From positions 1 through 64,000 of the forward strand of contig NZ_JYFC01000007.1 in the NCBI RefSeq assembly GCF_000938265.1: DNA of 64,000 nucleotides, written 5' to 3'. The notes beneath the pieces are model-generated. The model did not search any database. It was not told where the DNA came from and saw only the letters and a list, made by a program, of their open reading frames with translations. This document shows, in pieces, positions 39,283-50,878 of this stretch; position 1 is the stretch's first letter; each line of letters opens with the position of its first letter. This stretch comes from Agreia bicolorata (GTDB taxonomy: Bacteria; Actinomycetota; Actinomycetes; Actinomycetales; Microbacteriaceae). The position numbers and the translations under genes are program-made.

Positions 39283-39579
39283 ATGACCGCCATGCTCGAG
39301 ATGATGAATCATCTGCTCGGCCTGGCTTTCGCGCTGTCGTTCGGCACAGGCGCGCTCGACACAGCCGCCGTCGTCGGCGTCGTCGCTCTCGGCGCCCTCG
39401 CCGTGGCGCTGTGCACGCGATACCTGGTGAGCCTGATCGGCCGTTCCGGCGTCTCGCTCATCGAGCAGACGGGCTTCGACCTCGCCGCCCTGCGCGTGCT
39501 GGTCGTGCAGAGCGATCCGAACGCGGCGGGCCGGCCGCGCACTAGGGCCCCGGCGCGCTCCATCCCGGTCGCCGCCTAG
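39283..39579 (+). CDS. Small membrane protein upstream of yidC paralogue (DUF6412-like)
   Basis: Protein of 98 residues with two hydrophobic helices (about 8-20 and 25-45) and a soluble tail rich in Pro/Arg (GRPRTRAPARS). I recognise it as the small protein that often accompanies a second YidC/Oxa1 homologue in Microbacteriaceae, but no function is known. The pair may act together in membrane insertion (inference from conserved neighbourhood). -10-like TAGCGT lies at 39250-39255. Confidence 0.65.
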   Translation: MTAMLEMMNHLLGLAFALSFGTGALDTAAVVGVVALGALAVALCTRYLVSLIGRSGVSLIEQTGFDLAALRVLVVQSDPNAAGRPRTRAPARSIPVAA

Positions 39580-39645
39580 CCCCTCGGCTCGGCCAGCAAC
39601 CACACGTCATCCATCTTCCGCCCATGACGTTGGGATCTCTCTGCC

Positions 39646-40410
39646 ATGAATCCGTACACCCTCGGCCCGGTCGCGGCCATCCTCGATGCCGCCTATGCGG
39701 TTGTCCAGCACCTCGCATCACTGCTTGAACCCCTCTTTCCCGTGGCCGCCGCCGGCGCCGCCATCGTCGTCATCACCTTGCTCGTCCGCAGCGCGCTCAT
39801 CCCGGTGGGAGTCTCCCAGGCGCGGGCCGAGGTCGACCGGCGTCGGCTCGCGCCGCTCATCTCCCAGCTCCGCCAGAAGCACGCGAAGAATCCCGAACGC
39901 ATGCAGCGCGAGCTGATGGCCCTGTACGCGGCCGAGAAGACGTCGCCGTTCGCGGGATTCCTGCCCCTGCTCATCCAGGTACCGATCGTGTCGCTCGTCT
40001 ACGGGCTTTTCACCCAGCTGCACGTGAATGGCCACTCGAACGGCCTGCTCGAGCAGACCGTCTTCGGCGTTCCACTCGGCACGAGCCTCATGTCGGTGTT
40101 CGGCTCGGGAGCCGGCCTGCAGCAGATGATCGTCTTCGGTGTGCTGCTGGCGTCGATCGCGGCCGTGGCGACCCTCTCGCGGCGCTTCCTCACCCCACTG
40201 CCACCGGTGGCCCTGCCGGGCACCCCGGCGGCGCCCGCCGCCGCGACCGTGCCGGGTGCCGAGTCGCTCACGCGCATCCTGAGTTACCTGCCGTATCTCA
40301 CCGTGCTCTTCGCGGCCTTCGTGCCGCTCGCGGCCACGATCTACCTCGCACTGACCACGCTCTGGAGCTTCGTGGAGCGGCTGATTCTGCGGCGTCGGAT
40401 GGCAGGATGA
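39646..40410 (+). CDS. YidC/Oxa1-family membrane protein insertase (second type)
   Basis: Protein of 254 residues with five hydrophobic segments. Core features of the family: LVRSALIPVGVSQARAEVDRRRLAPLISQLRQKHAKNPERMQRELMALYAAEKTSPFAGFLPLLIQVPIVSLVYGLF, with the basic residue in the first helix (Arg48) that makes the hydrophilic groove. It is shorter than the housekeeping YidC and lies away from rpmH/rnpA, so it is an accessory insertase. Substrates are unknown. Confidence 0.88.
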   Translation: MNPYTLGPVAAILDAAYAVVQHLASLLEPLFPVAAAGAAIVVITLLVRSALIPVGVSQARAEVDRRRLAPLISQLRQKHAKNPERMQRELMALYAAEKTSPFAGFLPLLIQVPIVSLVYGLFTQLHVNGHSNGLLEQTVFGVPLGTSLMSVFGSGAGLQQMIVFGVLLASIAAVATLSRRFLTPLPPVALPGTPAAPAAATVPGAESLTRILSYLPYLTVLFAAFVPLAATIYLALTTLWSFVERLILRRRMAG

Positions 40411-40429
40411 GAGGAACAAGGAGGTCGCC

Positions 40430-40981
40430 ATGACGACATACGTGGCGCTCGTGCGCGGCATCAACGTGGGCACGAGCACCCTGGTGCCGATGCCCGACTT
40501 CCAGCGGGTTCTCGAGCAGGCGGGCTTCACGAACGTGAAGACACTGCTGCGCAGCGGCAACGCCGTCTTCGACTCGGCGACGTCGCTCTCGGCGGGCGAC
40601 ATCGTCGACCTCGAGAAGCGCTTCGCAGAGGTCACCGGAGTGTCCGCCCGCTTCGTCGTGCTCGAGGGGAGTGAGTTCGTGGGCGTCGTGCAGGAGAACC
40701 CGCTCGTCGATGTCTCCGACGATCCCTCGCGACTGCTGATCTCGTTCCTGCCCGATGCGGCGCCGCCCGCATCGACGCTCGTCTTTCCCGATGCCGACGG
40801 CCTGCTGCCCGAGATCATCAGCCTCGGCAGTAGGGCCGTCTACGCGTGGTGCCCCCACGGAGTGTCGAAGTCGGCGATCCCACTGGCCTTCTGGAAGCAG
40901 TTCGGTTTGGCGGCGACGACGCGTAATGCGAACACCGCGAACAAGCTGGTGTCGCTGGTGCTGCCTAGACTCGAAGGATGA
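40430..40981 (+). CDS. DUF1697 family protein
   Basis: Protein of 183 residues beginning MTTYVALVRGINVG, the near-universal start of DUF1697, followed by LLRSGNAVFDSA. It has no known function; the family is a small alpha/beta protein frequent in Gram-positive bacteria. A strong AAGGAGG is 5 bases upstream of the ATG. The stop codon overlaps the dinB start (ATGA), so the two are co-translated. Confidence 0.9.
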   Translation: MTTYVALVRGINVGTSTLVPMPDFQRVLEQAGFTNVKTLLRSGNAVFDSATSLSAGDIVDLEKRFAEVTGVSARFVVLEGSEFVGVVQENPLVDVSDDPSRLLISFLPDAAPPASTLVFPDADGLLPEIISLGSRAVYAWCPHGVSKSAIPLAFWKQFGLAATTRNANTANKLVSLVLPRLEG

Positions 40982-42207
40982 TCGTGCAGGGCGGAGCAGA
41001 CGACTCGACCGCCACCATGCTGCACATCGACATGGACGCGTTCTTCGCCTCGGTCGAGCTGCTCGACCACCCCGAACTGCGCGGCCAGCCGGTCATCATC
41101 GGTCATGCAGGCGGCCGCGGCGTCGTCACCAGCGCCACCTACGAGGCGCGGCGGCTCGGCGTCCACTCCGCGATGCCGGTCTCGGTGGCCATGCGGCTGG
41201 CGCCGAAGGCGCACATCCTGCCCCCGCATCGCAAGCTGTACGAGCACTATTCGGCAGAGGTGATGCGCATTTTCCGAGACGTCACCCCGCTGGTCGAGCC
41301 GCTCAGCATCGACGAGGCCTTTCTCGACGTGTCGGGCGCCAGACGACTGCTCGGCAGTCCAAGCGCAATTGGCGCGCAGGTTCGAGCTCGGGTGTTCGCC
41401 GAGACCGGCCTCACCTGCTCTGTCGGAGCCTCGTCGACCAAGTTCGTCGCCAAGATGGCATCGCAGCGCGCCAAACCCGACGGCATGCTTGTCGTTCCCG
41501 AGTCCGAGATCCTCACCTTTCTGCACCCTCTGCCCATCAAGGCGCTCTGGGGTGTGGGTGCGAGCACTGAGGCCGCGCTGGCGCGCATCGGCATCAAGAC
41601 GGTGCGAGAGCTGGCCGAGACGCCGTTGCCGGCGCTCACCAGAGCGGTTGGCGAGGCGGCAGGCCAGAAGCTCCACGCTCTGGCGCTCGGCATCGATCCT
41701 CGGGGCATCGTTCTCGAGCGGCAAGAGAAGAGCATCGGGCACGAGAACACATTCGAATTCGATGTCTCGGATCGGCGGGTTCTTCATCGAGAGCTGCTCA
41801 AACAGGCGAATCAGGTGGCCGTGAGGCTGCGCAGGGCGGGCCTTGAGGGTCGCACTGTCGCACTCAAACTCAGGTTCAGTGACTTCACCACCATCACACG
41901 ATCGCGCACGCTCGCCGAGCCCAGCGACCTCGGCAAGCAGATCTACGACGAGGCCAAGGCCATCTTCGATGCGCTCGACCTGCGCGACGATCAGCGGGTG
42001 CGCCTCATCGGCGTGCGGGTCGAGCAGCTCGCCGAATCGGGCTCGGTGGTGCATCAGCCGTCTCTCTGGGCCGACGAGGCTGAGTCCCAGACCGATGGAT
42101 GGCGCGACGCCGAGCGCACCATCGACAAACTGGCTGCACGCTTCGGCTCAGGCGCCGTCGGCCCCGCGTCGCTCATGCGCACGAAGAACCCGCCTACTCC
42201 CGAATAG
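40978..42207 (+). CDS. dinB: DNA polymerase IV (DinB, Y family)
   Basis: Protein of 409 residues, a translesion polymerase. Palm-domain catalytic residues: Asp18 and Asp20 in LHIDMDAFFASVE, and Asp112-Glu113 in SIDEAFLDV. HhH and little-finger domains follow (KHALALGIDPR-like, SIGHENTFEFDV). The C-terminus ends without a clear beta-clamp motif beyond QPSLW (about 358-362), a possible clamp-binding peptide. ATG overlaps the preceding stop by ATGA. No LexA box was seen nearby. Confidence 0.95.
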   Translation: MIVQGGADDSTATMLHIDMDAFFASVELLDHPELRGQPVIIGHAGGRGVVTSATYEARRLGVHSAMPVSVAMRLAPKAHILPPHRKLYEHYSAEVMRIFRDVTPLVEPLSIDEAFLDVSGARRLLGSPSAIGAQVRARVFAETGLTCSVGASSTKFVAKMASQRAKPDGMLVVPESEILTFLHPLPIKALWGVGASTEAALARIGIKTVRELAETPLPALTRAVGEAAGQKLHALALGIDPRGIVLERQEKSIGHENTFEFDVSDRRVLHRELLKQANQVAVRLRRAGLEGRTVALKLRFSDFTTITRSRTLAEPSDLGKQIYDEAKAIFDALDLRDDQRVRLIGVRVEQLAESGSVVHQPSLWADEAESQTDGWRDAERTIDKLAARFGSGAVGPASLMRTKNPPTPE

Positions 42208-42219
42208 AGGGTCCTCGCC

Positions 42220-42306
42220 GGTCGAGTAGGCCGCCTGCGGCCGTATCGACCATCAACGGGGGTGATCTCGATACGCCGTCTCGTTCCTCGCGCGGCTACT
42301 CGATCA
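42220..42306. repeat. Pair of REP-like inverted repeats after dinB
   Basis: First unit 42220-42251: GGTCGA-GTA-GGCCGC-CT-GCGGCC-GTA-TCGACC, two paired stems with an internal GTA/GTA loop. Second unit about 42263-42306: TGATCTCGATACGCCG pairs with CGGCTACTCGATCA around a 14-base loop and repeats the same TCGAGTA/CGTATCGA theme. Similar GTCGAGTA...TATCGAGAC hairpins are common between genes in Microbacteriaceae. It separates two convergent genes and may terminate both. Confidence 0.7.
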
Positions 42307-42316
42307 GCGCGGGTCG

Positions 42317-44080
42317 TCAGATGCTGGGGCGGTAGACCGTCACCGAGTGGCCGGCGACGCGAGGGTTCTCGCCCCGCGGGTTCCACTCGAGGAGCACGTC
42401 GGTCGATGAGAGCAGGCCGTGAGGGGCATCCATCGGATCGGCCGAGAAGTTCACCAGCACCGTCACGTCGCCTCGGGTCAGCTGTAGCCACCGCTCGTCC
42501 TCCGAGAACTCCACCGAGAGGTGGGGCCAGCGTGGGTCGGTGAACGCAGGCACGGTGCGGCGCAGTGTTGTGAGCGCTGTGTAGAACTCCAGCAGGCGAG
42601 CGTGGGTCGAGCCCTCGGATGAAGGTTCGCTCCAGTCGAGTTTCGAGTCGGTGAAGGTCGACAGATCCTGCGGATTGGGAACGACCGACTCGTCCCACCC
42701 CATGCGCTCGAACTCCGCGATGCGGCCCTCTGCGGTCGCCTTGCCCAGCTCGGGCTCGGGGTGCGACGTGAAGAACTGGAACGGCGTCGACGCGCCCCAC
42801 TCCTCGCCCATGAACAGCATCGGGGTGTACGGGCCGAGAAGAGTCAGCGCAGCCGCGATGGCGAGCTGGCCCTCGTCGAGCGATGCGGTGAGCCGATCTC
42901 CGATCGCCCTGTTTCCGATCTGATCGTGGTTCTGATTGGCCACGACCAGGCGCCAGGTCAGCACATTGGCGGTGTCGATGCGCTTGCCGTGGTGACGGCC
43001 TCGGAAGCTCGACCAGGTTCCGTCGTGGAAGAAGCCCGACGTCAGTGCTTTGGCCAATGCGCTCAGCGGTTCGAAGTCGGCGTAGTAGCCAGACGTCTCG
43101 CGCGTGAGTGCCACGTGCACTGAATGGTGGAAGTCGTCGCTCCACTGACCGGCGAGGCCGTAGCCGTTGTGGTCGCGGGCCGTGAACATGACCGGGTCGT
43201 TGAGGTCGGATTCGGCGATGAGACTGAGCGGCCGGCCGACGAACGCCGACCACGCGTCCGTCTCCGCGCCGAGTTCGCTCAACAGGTGACGCGAACTCTC
43301 GTCATGCAGCGCGTGTACCGCGTCGAGGCGTAGACCGTCGACGTGATACTTCTCGAACCACATCCGGGCGTTGTCGAGAATGAAGCGACGCACCTCGGTC
43401 GATCCGTGGCCGTCGAGATTGATCGCCCTGCCCCAGGTGGTTCCGGCGGCCTCGTGCTCGTAGGGTCCGTAGACCCCGAGATAGTTGCCGCTGGGGCCCA
43501 GATGGTTGTAGACCACGTCTTGAATGACCGCGAGGCCGCGAAGGTGACACGCGTCGACGAACCGGCGGTAGGCATCCGGACCGCCGTAGGTCTCTTGAAC
43601 GGCGAACCAGAGCACGCCGTCGTAACCCCAGTTGTGTGTGCCGTTGAAGGCGTTGACCGGCATGACCTCGACGAAGTCGATGCCGAGAGACACGAGGTGA
43701 TCGAGGCGATCGATCGCCGAGTCGAGCGTGCCCTCGGGCGTGAACGTGCCGATATGCAACTCGTATATTGCGCTGCCGGCGAGCTGTCGTCCGGCCCAGT
43801 CGTCGTCGTTCCAGACATACGAGGCGTCGTCGACGGTGCGAGAGAGCCCATGCACCCCGTCGGGCTGACGCCGCGAACGAGGATCCGGAATGGGCCCGAC
43901 TGTGTTTCCGTCGGCATCGTCGACGATATAGCCGTAGTCGACCTCGCCCTCGGGCGCCGATGAGCCGGCGGTCCACCAATCGCCGCCTTCTCGGGTCATT
44001 TCTATCGTCTGCCCCGATGCAACGAGGCGCATGCGGCGGGCGTGAGGCGCCCAGACATCGAAACGCAGGCGTTCGGTCAT
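42317..44080 (-). CDS. treZ: Malto-oligosyltrehalose trehalohydrolase TreZ
   Basis: GH13_10 enzyme of 587 residues that releases trehalose from maltooligosyltrehalose made by TreY. N-terminal beta domain ([20 protein letters not shown]), barrel with [18 protein letters not shown] (Asp nucleophile), [10 protein letters not shown] (Glu) and [26 protein letters not shown] is typical of TreZ. ATG at 44080 overlaps the treY stop codon by four bases (ATGA on the minus strand); the frame stays open far upstream inside treY, but that portion is unrelated. Last gene of glgX-treY-treZ. Confidence 0.95.
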   Translation of the reverse strand: MTERLRFDVWAPHARRMRLVASGQTIEMTREGGDWWTAGSSAPEGEVDYGYIVDDADGNTVGPIPDPRSRRQPDGVHGLSRTVDDASYVWNDDDWAGRQLAGSAIYELHIGTFTPEGTLDSAIDRLDHLVSLGIDFVEVMPVNAFNGTHNWGYDGVLWFAVQETYGGPDAYRRFVDACHLRGLAVIQDVVYNHLGPSGNYLGVYGPYEHEAAGTTWGRAINLDGHGSTEVRRFILDNARMWFEKYHVDGLRLDAVHALHDESSRHLLSELGAETDAWSAFVGRPLSLIAESDLNDPVMFTARDHNGYGLAGQWSDDFHHSVHVALTRETSGYYADFEPLSALAKALTSGFFHDGTWSSFRGRHHGKRIDTANVLTWRLVVANQNHDQIGNRAIGDRLTASLDEGQLAIAAALTLLGPYTPMLFMGEEWGASTPFQFFTSHPEPELGKATAEGRIAEFERMGWDESVVPNPQDLSTFTDSKLDWSEPSSEGSTHARLLEFYTALTTLRRTVPAFTDPRWPHLSVEFSEDERWLQLTRGDVTVLVNFSADPMDAPHGLLSSTDVLLEWNPRGENPRVAGHSVTVYRPSI

Positions 44081-46425
44081 TCGGAGAGATCCTCTCGGAC
44101 GGCGGCAAGGAGGGCGACCGGAAGGTCGGCGAGCAGTTCCGACAGCGACACCGGGCCGGCGTCGACCTGGCGCCCGGTGAGCACGTCGACGCTGTCGCGC
44201 TCGATGGTGATCTGAGTCGAGCCCCAGCCATCGGCCTGGGCGAGCGACCAGGGCAGGCGAGTGGCGATCGTGATCGCGCCGCCCCTGTCGAAGGCGATGA
44301 CGTGACTGGCGGCGTCGCCGTGGGCCTCGACGGGCGCGTACCCCGTGAAGAATTCCGGATGCTCGTGCCGCAGCCGAAGCGCTCGCGAGGTGACGAGCAG
44401 CTTGGCTGCGCCGGTCTCGTCGACGGTCGGCAGCTCTCCCGTGTCGAGGATCTCGAGCAGGCGGCGTCTCTCGTCGAAGTCGATGGGGCGGCGGTTGTCG
44501 GGGTCGACCAGCGAGTTGTCCCAGAGCTCTGTGCCCTGGTAGACGTCGGGCACCCCCACCATGGTGAGCTGCAGGAGCTTCGCCGCAAGCGAGTTCGACC
44601 AGCCTGCGGGCCGGATGCGCGCGGCGAGCGTATCGACGAGCTCTCGGGCGCGCGGGTCGTCGTAGGCGGCGTCGACCGCCGCGTGCAGCGCCTTCTCGAA
44701 CTCTTCGTCGGGAGCGTTCCAGGTGGTAGACGCGCCGGCCTCCCGGGACGCCTTCTCCGCGTAGGCGTGCAGACGTTCGCGCTCGATCGGCCACGCGCCG
44801 ATCGCGGTCTGCCAGAGGAGCGAATCGAACGTCTCATCGCCGATGGGCGCGGATTCGCGCAGCCCGGCGAGGGTCTCGAGCCAGGTGTGCGGGGCCTCGC
44901 TCAGCACGTCGATGCGAGCACGCACGTCTTCGCCTCGCTTGGTGTCATGGGTCGAGATCGTCGTCATGGTGCGGGGGAACGACGCCATACGTTGCCACTG
45001 GCGCGCGTGGAACTCCGCGGGCTCGATCGCGAACTCGGCAGGCTCGCCGCCCACCTCGTTGAGCGAGACGAGCCTGTTCCAGCGGTAGAACGCCGTGTCT
45101 TCCACGCCCTTCGCCATGACCATGCCCGACGTCTGCTGGAAGCGAATCGCCGCCGCGTTGCTCGGATGCGACAGCGCCGCGGCCACCGCCTCGAGCTCGG
45201 CGGCCAGGTCAGGGCGGGCCCCGAGCGCGTCGCGGTGGGCTTCGTGAAGCTTCTCGACACCCGAGGGAAGGTAGGAGCGGTAGACGGGGAAGCAGGTGAG
45301 CAGTTCGGCGATGGCATCGGCAATGGCCGGGGAGCCCCGCCACGTCGAGTCCTTGAGCGCGTCCTCGCGGTCGAGGTCGCGCTGGATGCGGAGGACCTCG
45401 GAGTGCAGGATGCCGTCCGCGATCGCGCGTTTCGTGTCGTGGATCAGGGCGCTCCAGTTGTGGTGGGCGCTCTCGTCGTCGCCCAGGACCAACGCGACGT
45501 TCAGGAACTCCTCGCCCGAGGCATCCACCAGAACCCGGTCGATGTCGCCGAGTGCGTCGTACCCGGTCGTGCCGGCCGTCTTCCAGGTGCCGGGCAGCCG
45601 CTCGCCGCCCTCGAGGATCTTCTCGACGAGCACGTACGCGCCGCCAGTGATTTCGGCGAGATGCTCGAGGTAGTCCTCGGGATCGGCGAGCCCGTCGGGG
45701 TGGTCGACCCGTAGGCCGTCGGCGAGCCCGTCATCGAACCAACGCCTGATCTCGGCGTGCGACTCCTGAAACACCCACGGAACCTCGACCTTGACACCGG
45801 CAAGCGTGGTCACGGCGAAGAACCGTCGGTAGTTCAGCTCGGAATCGGCGCGCCGCCAGTTCATGAGCTCGTAGTGCTGACGCGAGTGCACGGTGATCGC
45901 ATCGGCACCGTCGGCGGCCGTTCCCGGAGCAACCGGGAATCGGTTGTCGTAGTAGTGCAGTTCCTTCGTTCCGTCGGGCCCCGTGGCGAGCTCGAGCGCG
46001 TCGAGCGAATCGTCGCCCAGCACAGGCAGGCGCACTTTGCCGTGGCCGAACTCCCAGTCCACATCGAAGGCCTCGGCATAGCGCGAGTCGCGACCGTGCG
46101 TCAGCAGATCCCACCACCACACGCTCAGGGGAGGGGTAGCCACCCCCACGTGATTCGGCACGATGTCGACGAGCACGCCGATGCCGCGGGAGTGCGCGGC
46201 CTTGGCGAGCCGCTCCAGCCCGTCGAGTCCACCCCTCTCCGGATCGATCTTCGAGTGGTCGGTCACGTCGTAGCCGTGGTTGCTTCCCGGCTCGGCCTCG
46301 AGGATCGGCGACAGGTAGACCCAGTCGGCGCCGAGGTCTGCGAGGTAGTCGATCAGCTCTGCCGCCGCGTCGAGGGTGAACGACGACGAGATCTGGAGTC
46401 GGTAGGTGGAGAGGGGTTCGCGCAT
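44077..46425 (-). CDS. treY: Malto-oligosyltrehalose synthase TreY
   Basis: GH13_26 enzyme of 782 residues that turns the reducing end of a maltodextrin into a trehalose unit by intramolecular transglycosylation. Family start [36 protein letters not shown], catalytic [12 protein letters not shown] (Asp), [12 protein letters not shown] (Glu) and [14 protein letters not shown]. Length is normal. ATG at 46425, 9 bases after the glgX stop, with AGGA upstream. Works between GlgX/TreX (linear chains) and TreZ. Confidence 0.96.
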   Translation of the reverse strand: MREPLSTYRLQISSSFTLDAAAELIDYLADLGADWVYLSPILEAEPGSNHGYDVTDHSKIDPERGGLDGLERLAKAAHSRGIGVLVDIVPNHVGVATPPLSVWWWDLLTHGRDSRYAEAFDVDWEFGHGKVRLPVLGDDSLDALELATGPDGTKELHYYDNRFPVAPGTAADGADAITVHSRQHYELMNWRRADSELNYRRFFAVTTLAGVKVEVPWVFQESHAEIRRWFDDGLADGLRVDHPDGLADPEDYLEHLAEITGGAYVLVEKILEGGERLPGTWKTAGTTGYDALGDIDRVLVDASGEEFLNVALVLGDDESAHHNWSALIHDTKRAIADGILHSEVLRIQRDLDREDALKDSTWRGSPAIADAIAELLTCFPVYRSYLPSGVEKLHEAHRDALGARPDLAAELEAVAAALSHPSNAAAIRFQQTSGMVMAKGVEDTAFYRWNRLVSLNEVGGEPAEFAIEPAEFHARQWQRMASFPRTMTTISTHDTKRGEDVRARIDVLSEAPHTWLETLAGLRESAPIGDETFDSLLWQTAIGAWPIERERLHAYAEKASREAGASTTWNAPDEEFEKALHAAVDAAYDDPRARELVDTLAARIRPAGWSNSLAAKLLQLTMVGVPDVYQGTELWDNSLVDPDNRRPIDFDERRRLLEILDTGELPTVDETGAAKLLVTSRALRLRHEHPEFFTGYAPVEAHGDAASHVIAFDRGGAITIATRLPWSLAQADGWGSTQITIERDSVDVLTGRQVDAGPVSLSELLADLPVALLAAVREDLSE

Positions 46426-46434
46426 GTGTCCTCG

Positions 46435-48636
<2,202 letters not shown>

Positions 48637-48694
48637 AAAAGTCTCCTGTGAAATCGTGATTCGGGTCGAGCAGAAGTGTCTGGGCGGGTAAGGC

Positions 48695-49624
48695 TCAGTC
48701 GAGCTGGGACATGACCTCGGCTGCGATGAGTTCGAGGTGATCGAGGTCGTGGATGTCGAGAATCTGCAGATAGAGGCGTTCCACGCCGTCTTCGCGCAGG
48801 GCGCCGATGCGGTCGACGACCTCGGCGGGGGAGCCGGCGAGACCGTGCTCGCGGAGCTCGGCGGGCTCGCGACCGATGGCCGTCGCTCTGCGCTCGAAGT
48901 CAGACGCGTTCGATCCGACGGCGGCGACGAGAGCGGCCGAGTAGACCAGCTCCGACGGCTCACGCCCGATGGTCTCGCATGCTTCGCGCACCGCGCGGAA
49001 GCGCACGGGGATGTCGGCGAACTCGGCGAACGGCACGTTGAATTCCGTCGCAAACCTCGCGGCGATCCTCGGGGTGCGGGTGGGCCCCGACCCTCCGACG
49101 ATCACGGGAAAGGGATGTTGCACGGGCTTCGGCAGGGCGGGCGAGTCGATCAGCGTGTAGTGCTCGCCTTCGAATGAGTAGCTCTCGCCGAGCGGCGTTC
49201 CCCAGAGGCCGGTGATGATCTCGAGCTGCTCTTCGAGCATGCCGAAGCGCTTCGCGGGAAACGGGATGCCGTAGGCGAGGTGCTCTTTCTCGAACCACCC
49301 CGTGCCGAGCCCGAGCTCGACCCGACCTCCCGACATGGCGTCGACCTGCGCGACCTGAATGGCCAGGATGCCGGGGTGGCGGTAGGTGACGCTCGAGACG
49401 AGGGTTCCTAGCTTGATGCGCGAGGTCTCCCGGGCGAGTCCGGCCAGCGTTGTCCACGCATCCGTCGGCCCGGGCAGTCCCTCGAACGGGTCGTCGCCCA
49501 TACGGAGGTAATGGTCGGAGCGGAAGAAGGCGTCGAAGCCGAGCCTCTCGGTGGCTGTTGCGATGGTCAGCAGGTCGTCGTAGCTTGCGCCCTGCTGCGG
49601 TTCTGTGAAGATACGTAGGTCCAC
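48695..49624 (-). CDS. LLM-class flavin-dependent oxidoreductase
   Basis: Luciferase-like TIM-barrel protein of 309 residues. Features: GFDAFFRSDHYLRMG at the start, LGTLVSSVTYRHPGILA, and GGRVELGLGTGWFEKEHLAYGIPFP, the pattern of TIGR03560-type, probably F420-dependent, oxidoreductases. Such enzymes use reduced F420 or FMN; which is not decidable here. GTG at 49624. 58 bases upstream of the glgX start, on the same strand, so co-transcription with the trehalose operon is possible but not required. Confidence 0.85.
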   Translation of the reverse strand: MDLRIFTEPQQGASYDDLLTIATATERLGFDAFFRSDHYLRMGDDPFEGLPGPTDAWTTLAGLARETSRIKLGTLVSSVTYRHPGILAIQVAQVDAMSGGRVELGLGTGWFEKEHLAYGIPFPAKRFGMLEEQLEIITGLWGTPLGESYSFEGEHYTLIDSPALPKPVQHPFPVIVGGSGPTRTPRIAARFATEFNVPFAEFADIPVRFRAVREACETIGREPSELVYSAALVAAVGSNASDFERRATAIGREPAELREHGLAGSPAEVVDRIGALREDGVERLYLQILDIHDLDHLELIAAEVMSQLD

Positions 49625-49677
49625 ACCCCCAGAGTGTCACACCCCGACTGACCCTGGCGGCACAGATGTGCGCCGGG

Positions 49678-49683
49678 TAGCGT
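49678..49683 (+). promoter_or_regulatory. -10 element TAGCGT, leaderless promoter
   Basis: TAGCGT ends 6 bases before the ATG at 49690. Confidence 0.5.
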
Positions 49684-49689
49684 GACCCC

Positions 49690-50022
49690 ATGACAAACAT
49701 CGCCGTGAAGCTCGCAGAGACCGTTCGATCGTTCGGAGTGGGGGCCGTCTACGGCGATCCCGTCGAGATCGAGGGTCAGACTTTGGTCCCCGTCGCCATC
49801 AGCTGGTTCGGCTTCGGAGGGAGCGGATCGGATGAGACGACATCCGGCATCGCGGGCGGTGGCGGGGGAGGCGCTGCCATTCCGGTAGGCGCCTACGTCA
49901 CGCAGGAAAACGGCCGTGTTGCGTTCGAGCCGAACCTTATTTCTCTGCTCGCGGTGTCCATCCCTGCGGTGTGGGTCAGTGGCAAGGCGCTCGCTCGCAT
50001 CATCCGCGCGCTGAAGAAGTAG
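49690..50022 (+). CDS. GerW/YtfJ-family protein
   Basis: Protein of 110 residues with the GerW (spore protein YtfJ-like) pattern: AVYGDPVEIEGQTLVPVAISWFGFGGSGS, a glycine-rich loop (AGGGGGGAAIPVGAYV) and a final hydrophobic segment. In Bacillus it is needed for spore germination, but actinobacteria of this family do not sporulate, so another role must exist. It is leaderless by position of the -10. The riboswitch begins 20 bases after its stop codon. Confidence 0.82.
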   Translation: MTNIAVKLAETVRSFGVGAVYGDPVEIEGQTLVPVAISWFGFGGSGSDETTSGIAGGGGGGAAIPVGAYVTQENGRVAFEPNLISLLAVSIPAVWVSGKALARIIRALKK

Positions 50023-50031
50023 CGACCGCCC

Positions 50032-50037
50032 TATACT
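50032..50037 (+). promoter_or_regulatory. -10 element TATACT before the TPP riboswitch
   Basis: TATACT is followed 7-8 bases later by the first riboswitch base pair, so transcription would begin at the riboswitch edge. Confidence 0.6.
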
Positions 50038-50045
50038 TGGTCGCA

Positions 50046-50134
50046 ACACGGGAGTCCGGTGAGCCGGGCTGAGAGGAAGGTTCTCCAACCTTCGACCGTC
50101 GAACCTGATCTGGATCATGCCAGCGCAGGGAGGA
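50046..50134 (+). ncRNA. TPP riboswitch (thi box)
   Basis: The conserved aptamer is plain: ACACGGGAGTCCGGTG, GCTGAGAGGAAGG, then CGAACCTGATCTGGATCATGCCAGCGCAGGGAGG. CTGAGA and the ACCTGATCTGGATCATGCCAGCG segment are the thiamine-pyrophosphate pocket. It lies about 80 bases before ykoE, and is expected to lower expression of the transporter when TPP is plentiful. Confidence 0.95.
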
Positions 50135-50178
50135 CATCTCACGGTGTCGTCCGCAGTCTTTCTGCGGCGGCTCCACCC

Positions 50179-50211
50179 GTGCCCTGACATTCGCTTACGA
50201 CGAAAGGGCAC
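50179..50211 (+). promoter_or_regulatory. Hairpin covering the ykoE ribosome-binding site
   Basis: GTGCCC (50179-50184) pairs with GGGCAC (50206-50211), burying AAAGGG, the ykoE Shine-Dalgarno sequence, which is 8 bases from the GTG at 50217. A second hairpin, CCGCAG/CTGCGG, spans 50151-50167. This fits translational control by the riboswitch, an inference from position. Confidence 0.5.
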
Positions 50212-50216
50212 GTTCA

Positions 50217-50858
50217 GTGCGCACTTCAACCACCTCATCAGAATCAGACACCATCACCGTCGGCGCGGGCCGCAGCAACCGCTTTCGTTGGAGGGTCGTC
50301 GACATCGTCGTCGCCAGCGTGATCGGCGTCGCCGCTGGACTCGTCTTCTGGCTGTGGGGGCAGGCATACAATCCGCTCTCCGCGCCGCTCGAAGCGGCCC
50401 TTCCCGGACTCCAGGCTCTTCTCGGCGGGGGATGGCTGTTCGCGGGAGTGCTCGGCGGCCTCATCATCCGCAAGCCCGGTGCGGCCCTCTTCACCGAGGT
50501 TGTCGCCGCCGTGGTCTCCGCGATCGTCGGAACGCAGTGGGCCGCGCTCACCCTCGTCTCGGGACTCGTCCAGGGCCTCGGCGCCGAGATCGTGCTCGCA
50601 CTCTTCCTCTATGCGAACTGGCGTGCTTACGTCGCGGTGCTCTCGGGAATGGGCGCCGGTCTGGCACTTGCGATCAACGACCTCATTCTCTGGTACCCGG
50701 GCGCCAAGGTCGAGTTCGCAGTGATCTACACCGTCTGCTCGCTGATCTCCGGTGCGGTGCTCGCCGGCCTCCTGTCGTGGCTTGCCGCGCGCGGACTCGC
50801 GCGAACGGGCGCTCTCAGCCGATTCGCCTCGGGACGAGAGGTGTCGGCGCGAGTCTGA
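50217..50858 (+). CDS. ykoE: ECF transporter substrate-binding membrane component YkoE
   Basis: Membrane protein of 213 residues with five to six helices. VVDIVVASVIGVAAGLVFWLWGQAYNPL and GLVQGLGAEIVLALFLY match YkoE, the S component of the YkoEDC-type ECF uptake system for hydroxymethylpyrimidine or thiamine. The TPP riboswitch upstream supports this. GTG start with a Shine-Dalgarno sequence that lies in a hairpin. The ATPase gene follows after about 20 bases. Confidence 0.9.
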   Translation: MRTSTTSSESDTITVGAGRSNRFRWRVVDIVVASVIGVAAGLVFWLWGQAYNPLSAPLEAALPGLQALLGGGWLFAGVLGGLIIRKPGAALFTEVVAAVVSAIVGTQWAALTLVSGLVQGLGAEIVLALFLYANWRAYVAVLSGMGAGLALAINDLILWYPGAKVEFAVIYTVCSLISGAVLAGLLSWLAARGLARTGALSRFASGREVSARV

Positions 50859-50878
50859 CGGGCATCCGAATTTACGAC

